In this document: one piece after another, positions 1 to 4,658 of the stretch | How the letters are laid out: each line of letters begins with the position of its first letter | Position numbering within the stretch: position 1 is the stretch's first letter | Source: Clostridiaceae bacterium | GTDB taxonomy: Bacteria > Bacillota > Clostridia > Saccharofermentanales > UBA5734 | Assembly (NCBI GenBank): GCA_012519875.1 | Contig: JAAYPL010000010.1 | Coordinates: forward strand, 1-6,887 | Direction of reading: 5' to 3' | DNA length: 6,887 nucleotides | The notes under the pieces: generated by a model | Seen by the model: the letters and a program-made list of their open reading frames with translations, nothing else | Database searches by the model: none | Told to the model about the DNA's origin: nothing | Made by a program: the position numbers and the translations under genes

Positions 1-20
1 ATTTCTCTGTACAATGTTCG

Positions 21-91
21 TGTCCCACAACTTCTCTCCTTTACGTGTGGTTTGGTCACTTACATTGTATTAGAGATGGTTTTGTGGGACA
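21..91. repeat. 71-bp unit bounded by perfect 10-bp inverted repeats
   Basis: TGTCCCACAA at 21-30 is exactly complementary to TTGTGGGACA at 82-91. Further complementary pairs are interleaved: TACAATGT (10-17) with ACATTGTA (62-69), and TCTCT (33-37, also 4-8) with AGAGA (72-76). The sequence could be a structured RNA 3' end, or the tip of a mobile element lying left of the window, since TGT...ACA ends are common among insertion sequences. No transposase is present here, so the identity stays open. Confidence 0.6.
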
Positions 92-100
92 TCTCTTTTT
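72..100 (+). terminator. Probable intrinsic terminator on the + strand
   Basis: AGAGATG (72-78) pairs perfectly with CATCTCT (90-96) around an 11-base loop, and the 3' arm runs into five T (96-100). The T-run lies on the + strand, so it would stop a transcript entering from left of the window and keep it out of the convergent minus-strand genes. The stem is short and A/U-rich, and its left arm can also pair with upstream TCTCT copies, so the strength is uncertain. Confidence 0.45.
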
Positions 101-108
101 GCGTCACT

Positions 109-726
109 TCAGTTTACATTTCGCCCTCTTCTTCGGCCGATTCGCCGGGGCAAATAAGCCGCAAGACGAAAAATTCCCAACATGATCGCCAGATCTCCCA
201 AGCTGATCATTAAGAAGCCGAAACTCCAAAAAGGAATCCGGTCTGCAAGCAAAAAGAGCGGTTCATTTCCGGTGGCCAGAAAATAATGGGGGGCAGCACG
301 GACACGCTCCAGGGCCGGCAGGCCAAAGTGTTCGATCCATGCGTCAACCGGCATTCGGCCACCATTGGCTGCAATAACCAAACCGTTGAGCAATGTCCCG
401 AGCAGAATAGCCCTCATCCCCGGTTTTTTGCGATTCAGAAATAAAAAAACCGAGATCAGACAATATTGGAGAATCGCCGGGAAGACCAATCGCTCCTGAC
501 CTCCGAGAAATTCCTCCAGCCAAGGAAGCGTTCGCAGTACACCTATCAGCACCGAGACCATCAATAAAATCGGCCGGCGGAATTTTTTACGGAAAACACT
601 GCGCAACCGAAGTCTCATGACCTGAAAAAAATACGGCCAATCAAAGGTCCGGCGAAACATCTGACCTATCGGCACCTTGCGCAGGAAACCACGGATTAAT
701 CCCAATATGAAAGCGATAAGATTCAT
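109..726 (-). CDS. DUF5317 family membrane protein
   Basis: This is a 205-residue predicted integral membrane protein of unknown function. Hydrophobic segments lie at about residues 1-14, 52-68, 82-97, 106-121 and 165-188, with Arg/Lys-rich loops (35-51) and a basic C-tail. The family assignment rests on NGGRMPV (121-127), a LADRIP motif (160-165) and SLGDLAIMLGI (175-185), the landmarks I associate with DUF5317; the length is normal for that family. The ATG is preceded by GAGGG about 8 bases upstream (minus strand). The gene begins only 27 bases after the HD-GYP gene ends, so the two are almost certainly co-transcribed and may share a membrane function. I see no T-rich terminator for this strand after the stop. 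No biochemical role is claimed. Confidence 0.8.
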   Translation of the reverse strand: MNLIAFILGLIRGFLRKVPIGQMFRRTFDWPYFFQVMRLRLRSVFRKKFRRPILLMVSVLIGVLRTLPWLEEFLGGQERLVFPAILQYCLISVFLFLNRKKPGMRAILLGTLLNGLVIAANGGRMPVDAWIEHFGLPALERVRAAPHYFLATGNEPLFLLADRIPFWSFGFLMISLGDLAIMLGIFRLAAYLPRRIGRRRGRNVN

Positions 727-753
727 GGTTTGATCCCTCGTGGTCCGGACCGC

Positions 754-2118
754 CTATTTAAAGATATCCTGGAACTCCTCCCGATTTTTCCTTTTGTTCA
801 ATCCCCTGATAAATGCCGTAACGACCTCCGGAGCAAACTGCGTCCCGGAATAACGCAACAATTCATCGATCGCCTCCTCCATCGACATAGCCGGCCGATA
901 AGCCCGATCCGAAGTCATGGCATCAAAGGAGTCGGCGACACACAAAATTTGAGTTTCCAGCAACTGAGCTTCGTCGACGGCATCCTCGGGGTAGCCGCTG
1001 CCATCATAATAGACGTGGTGAGCGCGGATCAATTTGACTTCCCTTTTTAAAAATTGAATATTGCCCAGCATCTGCGCACCGATAATGGGATGCTTCTGAA
1101 TTTCCAATGTTTCATCATCGTTCAACTCGTCGGGTTTATTAAGAATGGACTCCCTGATTCCGATCTTGCCGATATCATGCAACAGGGATGCGTATTTAAG
1201 AACCTTGGTGCGGTTGGAGGAAAGGTTCATTTCGGAAGCAATAATCTCACAATACTTCTCCACCCTACGCGCATGGCCTATTGTATAGGGGTCTTTGGCC
1301 TCCAAAGCCGCCGAAAATGCTTTGATGGTATCGATATACCCTTTTTGAATGCTTGTAAATCCGGCATAGGCATAGCGGAACATCAGGAACGGGCCAAAAA
1401 ACAAAATAACACTGAGTATGCCAAAGGCCCAATAGATCGCCGCCAAAACAATTCCAAGCAAGCCGATCAAAATCATACTCAGGACCGACCACTGAAAAAT
1501 TCGCAACCATTCCCGGAGCGAATTCGGCTTTGCGCCGGACATAGCCAAAAAGTAAAACATAATCATCAAGTTATTGACGAGCACATAAACGACCAGCCCG
1601 GTTAATATGGGCAGCATTTTCTGGCCAAAATAGATAATAATTGTGCCAAACTGGCCGCTCTTTTCCGGAAAGGGCAATTCAATTAAAAAACTGCCGCCGA
1701 GTTGTTTATAAACAAAACCGACCGCCAGGACGGAAATTATATAATTGGATGCGTTCATCAGGGTTTTGTACAACGGCGTGTTGAAGACATGCTCTTTATA
1801 GCCACGTCCAAAATCAACAACGGAAAAAAAGACCGTACAAAACGCCACCCACGCGGCCGCGGCCAGTCCGTAAATAATCAACGCACTGAATGAGATGGCA
1901 AAAGCAATGGAGAGAGCCTTGTTTTCGTCAATCGCGAAACTTTGTGATTCGGCTATCGCTGCCAATGCCGAAAGAAAAAGTATGCCGGGAATTATATCTG
2001 CAACCCGTCGGCCCAATGTTGCCGATAAATAATTAAAATCACGAATGCTGAGAAAAACCAGCAATCCCAACCCTAGGGATATGCAAAAAGCAATGTATAT
2101 GACAGCTGTTTTTCTCAT
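754..2118 (-). CDS. Membrane-bound HD-GYP domain phosphohydrolase
   Basis: HD-GYP proteins typically hydrolyse cyclic di-GMP or related cyclic dinucleotides. This one has 454 residues from the ATG chosen here. The first roughly 250 residues form six to eight hydrophobic helices that look like a membrane sensor module, followed by a helical linker and an HD-GYP domain from about 265 to the end. Visible metal-site and signature residues are H282, H314-D315 (LLHDIGKIG), H343 (KHP), H367-H368, D372-G-x-GYP ending at 377, and D396 (ADSFDAM). The third signature residue, Glu in the usual HHExxDGxGYP, is Val369. The frame stays open to a TTG at 2166, but the membrane helix begins just after the ATG at 2116-2118. 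Neither start has a convincing ribosome binding site, and the extra 16 codons would run into an inverted repeat. The 27-aa peptide gene lies upstream and DUF5317 lies 27 bases downstream. Substrate and signal are unknown. Confidence 0.9.
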   Translation of the reverse strand: MRKTAVIYIAFCISLGLGLLVFLSIRDFNYLSATLGRRVADIIPGILFLSALAAIAESQSFAIDENKALSIAFAISFSALIIYGLAAAAWVAFCTVFFSVVDFGRGYKEHVFNTPLYKTLMNASNYIISVLAVGFVYKQLGGSFLIELPFPEKSGQFGTIIIYFGQKMLPILTGLVVYVLVNNLMIMFYFLAMSGAKPNSLREWLRIFQWSVLSMILIGLLGIVLAAIYWAFGILSVILFFGPFLMFRYAYAGFTSIQKGYIDTIKAFSAALEAKDPYTIGHARRVEKYCEIIASEMNLSSNRTKVLKYASLLHDIGKIGIRESILNKPDELNDDETLEIQKHPIIGAQMLGNIQFLKREVKLIRAHHVYYDGSGYPEDAVDEAQLLETQILCVADSFDAMTSDRAYRPAMSMEEAIDELLRYSGTQFAPEVVTAFIRGLNKRKNREEFQDIFK

Positions 2119-2194
2119 TCTGTTTTTATCACTCACAATCAAAGCATGGAATGACAGGCCGGTCAAGTTTCACTTTGTGTTAATGACTGTTGAG

Positions 2195-2222
2195 TACTGT
2201 TTGATCAACTACTGTCTGATCA
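2195..2222. repeat. Tandem 13-bp direct repeat, 15-bp period
   Basis: TACTGTTTGATCA (2195-2207) is followed after two bases by TACTGTCTGATCA (2210-2222), 12 of 13 identical. A partial third copy (GACTGTTGAG) sits just before, around 2185. The first copy includes the palindrome TTGATCAA at 2201-2208. The repeat lies between the peptide stop and the HD-GYP start, where operator half-sites would be plausible. No regulator is known. Confidence 0.5.
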
Positions 2223-2235
2223 CATCCGGATCAGA
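2215..2235 (-). promoter_or_regulatory. RNA hairpin across the peptide stop codon
   Basis: TCTGATC (2215-2221) and GATCAGA (2229-2235) are perfectly complementary with a 7-base loop. On the minus-strand transcript the 5' arm contains the TGA stop of the 27-codon gene (2231-2233). No U-run follows, so it is not a standard terminator. It could affect ribosome release or RNA stability, or be a binding palindrome at the DNA level. Confidence 0.4.
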
Positions 2236-2314
2236 TAATTCTCCACCCTGCGCCGGTAGCAATAACCATGGCCAGAATAGAGGCAACGATGCTGATAATT
2301 CTTCTGATTTTCAT
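2231..2314 (-). CDS. 27-residue hydrophobic peptide, unrecognised
   Basis: The ATG at 2312-2314 opens a 27-codon frame ending in TGA. The product has a basic start (K2, R4, R5), one hydrophobic segment at about 6-22 rich in Ile/Val/Ala, and the tail GAGWRII. A strong Shine-Dalgarno GGGAGG (2325-2330 on this strand) sits 10 bases before the ATG, the same purine core as at the next gene upstream, and this is the main reason to believe it is translated. It would make a single membrane-spanning or membrane-bound peptide. The N-terminal half resembles the amphipathic leader of AgrD-type autoinducer precursors, but there is no Cys, no acidic C-tail and no adjacent AgrB, so I do not assign it to that family. 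A small membrane partner of the HD-GYP protein, a leader peptide or a small toxin are alternatives. It is too short for standard gene finders. Confidence 0.5.
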   Translation of the reverse strand: MKIRRIISIVASILAMVIATGAGWRII

Positions 2315-2318
2315 TGTT

Positions 2319-2372
2319 GAACAACCTCCCTTGGTGGTCTCTCTACCCCTCCGCTACACAGGTAGGTTGTTC
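2319..2372 (-). promoter_or_regulatory. Hairpin that buries the peptide gene's ribosome binding site
   Basis: In the minus-strand transcript GAACAACCU (from 2372) is exactly complementary to AGGUUGUUC (ending at 2319). After one mismatch, CC/GG can extend the stem inward. The 3' arm and its extension contain the GGGAGG Shine-Dalgarno of the 27-codon gene, so this 9+2 bp stem should block translation when folded. The loop of about 30 bases is purine-rich. The layout is what a translational switch looks like, whether it responds to a protein, RNA, temperature or a ligand. It matches no riboswitch consensus I know. Confidence 0.5.
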
Positions 2373-2438
2373 CGCTTCGCTATTACCGGCCTGTCATTTC
2401 AAACAAATTAATTATTCACGCCCGCAAGGGGGACATGT

Positions 2439-3095
2439 CTAGTGTTTTCTCGACTTGGTGATCAATCGATTAACTGCAGATAAAACAGCCATAACCACAG
2501 CCTGAACTTCGGTTTCCGGACTTTTGACCGCGGCAATGCCATAAAGCGTCGTTTCCCTGTCGGGCTCGACAAAGGACAAGGCAACGGCAATACAAGCCTC
2601 ACCGGCAAGCGTTGTACGCTGCAGATCCAGCAGCACAATGCTGTATGAAGGACCCATACAGGTTCTCAAAGCATCCATGCAGGCGGTGGCTGCCGCATAC
2701 GCCCGGCTGCGACCGGCCGAAGGCCCTTTACAGCTGCCGGTAAAAGTCTGGTCGCCTCGCCCGAGAGTGACCGTGGTCTCCAGATTGCCGGCTTCCAGAC
2801 TGATCATGATCCTGTGAATAATGATGCGCGGTTCTGATGTAATTGCCGATGTGATCATGGAATTATTGATCTGGGCAACACTGATCAGCCTGTAGTCGAC
2901 ATCCAATCCGAAAGTCGCCATGACCGCAGATTGGATGTCGCGCACCAGTTGCTTGGGGGTTTTGGTCAAGTCGCTTAAAATATGGATTTCAATGATTTCG
3001 CCACCATCGCCAAAAACAGTTTTTGCCGCCAGAACGCCACCTAAACTGCACATCAGCTTATCCAGCTCTGCTTTCAATTCGATCATTTCCCGCAT
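2439..3095 (-). CDS. Conserved-looking soluble protein of unknown function
   Basis: The product has 218 residues, with no membrane segment or signal peptide. An N-terminal unit (about 5-78) carries GGVLAAKTV (19-27), EIHIL (36-40), PKQLVRDIQSAV (47-58) and DYRLISVAQ (67-75), a beta-alpha-beta-like pattern I recall from unnamed hypothetical proteins in Actinobacteria and Bacillota. The C-terminal unit (about 89-216) has a beta-rich stretch, GSCKGPSAGRSRAYAAATAC (120-139), a second strand set, and a final helix VQAVVMAVLSAVNRL (197-211). That unit loosely recalls a LeuA-dimer-like fold, but this is a weak impression. The frame stays open to a GTG at 3180-3182, but GGGAGG lies 9 bases before the ATG at 3093-3095, so that start is preferred. 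No function is assigned. Confidence 0.75.
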   Translation of the reverse strand: MREMIELKAELDKLMCSLGGVLAAKTVFGDGGEIIEIHILSDLTKTPKQLVRDIQSAVMATFGLDVDYRLISVAQINNSMITSAITSEPRIIIHRIMISLEAGNLETTVTLGRGDQTFTGSCKGPSAGRSRAYAAATACMDALRTCMGPSYSIVLLDLQRTTLAGEACIAVALSFVEPDRETTLYGIAAVKSPETEVQAVVMAVLSAVNRLITKSRKH

Positions 3096-3104
3096 AGGCT
3101 TGAG

Positions 3105-3110
3105 CCTCCC
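3105..3110 (-). promoter_or_regulatory. Ribosome binding site fixing the internal ATG start
   Basis: CCTCCC on the + strand reads GGGAGG on the minus strand, 9 bases before the ATG at 3093-3095. The competing upstream GTG at 3180-3182 has only A/T-rich sequence before it. This moves the start of the 218-aa gene 29 codons downstream of the longest reading frame. Confidence 0.75.
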
Positions 3111-3187
3111 GTCTGTCCGATCGGCATTCCGAGCAACCGGTCCATCAATGTACACAAACACGCATGTTAATCGTTTGTCCACATTTT

Positions 3188-3216
3188 AACATATTTTTCG
3201 TCCAAAGACCTGACAA
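3188..3216 (-). promoter_or_regulatory. Possible sigma-A type promoter for the 218-aa gene
   Basis: On the minus strand TTGTCA (3211-3216, 5 of 6 to the -35 consensus) is followed after 17 bases by TATGTT (3188-3193, 4 of 6 to the -10 consensus). It lies in the gap after the GH8-like gene and would give a leader of about 85 bases before the ATG at 3095. The A/T-rich surroundings make chance matches likely. Confidence 0.35.
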
Positions 3217-3275
3217 TTGTATTTCATTCTCATGGCAATTATCGATAAGCATATCGTTGGATCGACCGCGGATCT

Positions 3276-4562
3276 TCAACGCAACGCCAGCAGCGCCATA
3301 ACATTATCTGCCGCCAAGACATGAATCAACCCCTCGCTGTCCTGACGGAAAACAGCTGAAAGAGCCGCGCTGGTCTGGCTGGTGGCCTGATGCCAGAGCA
3401 ATCGGTTGACCGCGGCCTCATATAGGTCCGCATCACCCTTGATACGGGCAATTCGGGCAACGATAGCATAGGCCGGCACACTCTCAACGTTTGAGCCGGC
3501 ACTGCCCAGCGCAATATGATAAAATTCATAAATCGCCCGATGGTTAAACATCTGATCGCGCAGCCAGCTGATGCTGCGGTCATTTTCCTGACCGACCTCA
3601 CATAAATGCAGGAGTGTGGTCAGTGCCTCTTCCGTATTAATAAACGGCATGGATCCACTATACGTCAGATAGCCTTCCTTATGATCGATATAGCCGAAAG
3701 CGTAAAGGGGCAGGCTGTCATTGATATAGCCATTTTTGACGATGGGTAAATACTGATCATAGAGCTTTTGCCATCTCTGATCCACTTGGACGAGCTGTTG
3801 CATGGTAAAAAGATCAAGGGTTGACAACCGCAGAATCCTTTGGACGGGTAATGGCTCGGTAACCGCCGGCGTCGCTGTCGGTTTGGGGGTTGGTGTGGCC
3901 CCGGGATCCAAAATCGGCGGCAAAGTTGGAACCGCCGCGTCATAATCGGCTGAAAATCCCCGACTCCCAAGTTCCAGCAACTGATCGGAGAGCCGGCCGA
4001 GGCTTTCCTGCCCGGCCTTATTGGGCCAAACCGAGCAGCTTTGCGCCAGTAAGCGGGCCGATTGCAGGTTGACCGGCCAGAAATCGTCATCCGCCAATGC
4101 TTGTTCCGGCGTTTGTTGCGGATGGATGGCGACAATACCTTGCGGCTGGAGAAAAACCGACGAAAACTCCCGCCACCATCGATTGAACTCCCTGTTTAAC
4201 TTCTGCTCCATCAGGTATTGTCCATAAAGCAGCTGGTCACGAGCATGATAGATGTCCGACCTTTCGGCCGGCGGCCGGCCGAAAGGGCCGGCCAGACGGT
4301 AGCGGGATGCCAGCAGATAGGATTTCTCTTTTTGCAGCAGCAGTTTCAGGCGCGCTTCAAGATTGTCGGCAACTTGGGCCGGTCGTCGGAAATCCGCCGC
4401 CCGGCCGGTCGCCGCTCCGGGAAAATCTACTTTGATTGTGCTTGGAGCAGGCTGAAAAACTTTGAAAAGAACCAAGGTCAAGGCCAGCAGCAAAAGGGCC
4501 GCCAATAAAAGCCCGACAACCAAGCTGATCCGTTTTTTCCCCTTTCGCCCCGGCCGATTCAT
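3276..4562 (-). CDS. Membrane-anchored GH8-like (six-hairpin glycosidase fold) protein
   Basis: The 428-residue product has a short basic N-terminus and one hydrophobic helix (12-36), with no lipobox Cys, so it should be anchored with its bulk outside. The helical body follows the order of glycoside hydrolase family 8: DQLLYGQY (109-116) where SEGQGYGM is usual, a GLFAW-like QPQGIVAI, ADDDFWPVNLQSARLLAQ (157-174) matching the DADLDIAYALLLA region, LRLSTLD (244-250) matching the PSYF region, and a late SVPAYAIVAR helix (361-370). The acid Glu of SEGQ appears replaced, so it may be non-catalytic or act on an unusual polysaccharide. A Thr/Pro spacer (PGATPTPKPTATP, about 220-232) interrupts the barrel. 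The start was set by AAGAGG (4571-4576), 8 bases from this ATG but only 2 from the ATG at 4566-4568. The fold call comes from pattern memory only. Confidence 0.6.
   Translation of the reverse strand: MNRPGRKGKKRISLVVGLLLAALLLLALTLVLFKVFQPAPSTIKVDFPGAATGRAADFRRPAQVADNLEARLKLLLQKEKSYLLASRYRLAGPFGRPPAERSDIYHARDQLLYGQYLMEQKLNREFNRWWREFSSVFLQPQGIVAIHPQQTPEQALADDDFWPVNLQSARLLAQSCSVWPNKAGQESLGRLSDQLLELGSRGFSADYDAAVPTLPPILDPGATPTPKPTATPAVTEPLPVQRILRLSTLDLFTMQQLVQVDQRWQKLYDQYLPIVKNGYINDSLPLYAFGYIDHKEGYLTYSGSMPFINTEEALTTLLHLCEVGQENDRSISWLRDQMFNHRAIYEFYHIALGSAGSNVESVPAYAIVARIARIKGDADLYEAAVNRLLWHQATSQTSAALSAVFRQDSEGLIHVLAADNVMALLALR
4261..4285. repeat. Perfect 11-bp GC-rich hairpin inside the GH8-like gene
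   Basis: CTTTCGGCCGG (4261-4271) and CCGGCCGAAAG (4275-4285) are exact complements around a 3-base loop (CGG), and another GGCCGGCC follows at once. The hairpin encodes part of the GPFGRPPAERS stretch near residues 92-102. It is far more stable than anything else within the window's coding regions. It could be an RNA pausing or processing site, a DNA-binding palindrome, or a result of the local GGCCGG bias. Confidence 0.55.
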
Positions 4563-4599
4563 CGTCATTGCCTCTTCATCCTGTTGTTATCCATGAATC

Positions 4600-4628
4600 A
4601 TCATATCAAAAATGCCGGTTCTTTTGAA
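4600..4628 (-). promoter_or_regulatory. Predicted promoter of the GH8-like gene
   Basis: On the minus strand TTCAAA (4623-4628, 4 of 6) and TATGAT (4600-4605, 5 of 6) are 17 bases apart. Transcription would begin near 4593 and give a leader of about 30 bases carrying the AAGAGG ribosome binding site. Its -35 box overlaps that of the divergent tmcAL promoter. Confidence 0.45.
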
Positions 4629-4651
4629 CGTTGTGTATCACGTGCTATAAT
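4624..4651 (+). promoter_or_regulatory. Promoter of tmcAL, probably giving a leaderless mRNA
   Basis: TTGAAC (4624-4629, 4 of 6) and a perfect TATAAT (4646-4651) are separated by 16 bases. The ATG at 4659 starts 8 bases past the end of the -10 box, so the expected transcription start is at or next to the first codon. There is no Shine-Dalgarno in between. Confidence 0.55.
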
Positions 4652-4658
4652 CGAGTTT

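Larger units (their letters stand above)
2147..2401. repeat. 17-bp inverted repeat enclosing a 255-bp module
   Basis: TGGAATGACAGGCCGGT at 2147-2163 and the complement of 2385-2401, TGAAATGACAGGCCGGT, agree at 16 of 17 positions, with 14 consecutive matches next to the interior. Between them lie the peptide gene, the hairpin over its ribosome binding site, a direct repeat and a second hairpin. The arms could close a large RNA domain in the minus-strand transcript, or be the termini of a small non-autonomous mobile element. I see no target-site duplication. The GGCCGG core is common in this DNA, which weakens the significance somewhat. Confidence 0.6.

Noticed and set aside
2231..2314. AgrD-type cyclic lactone autoinducer precursor
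   Set aside because: The hydrophobic leader is similar, but Cys/Ser for ring formation, the acidic C-tail and a neighbouring AgrB protease are absent. Reading past the TGA does not restore them.
730..2320. Several + strand open frames opposite the HD-GYP gene and its upstream gap
   Set aside because: Their translations lack domain character, are rich in Asn/His/Gln/Cys as expected of antisense frames, and the minus strand encodes a clear HD-GYP protein.
2319..2401. c-di-GMP (GEMM) riboswitch upstream of the HD-GYP gene
   Set aside because: There is a slight resemblance around GUAGCGGAGGGG, but the conserved GEMM core and its two-helix arrangement are not there.
2139..2403. Target-site duplication around the 255-bp inverted-repeat module (TCAAA on both sides)
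   Set aside because: The two TCAAA copies lie at unequal distances from the repeat ends and are A-rich, so this is not a credible duplication.
3087..3150. A 20-codon upstream frame on the minus strand overlapping the start of the 218-aa gene
   Set aside because: Its ATG has no Shine-Dalgarno and its product looks random; its stop overlapping an internal ATG is probably chance.
3096..3182. N-terminal extension of the 218-aa protein from a GTG at 3180-3182
   Set aside because: It has no ribosome binding site, whereas GGGAGG sits at proper distance before the ATG at 3095. The extension also overlaps the expected leader.
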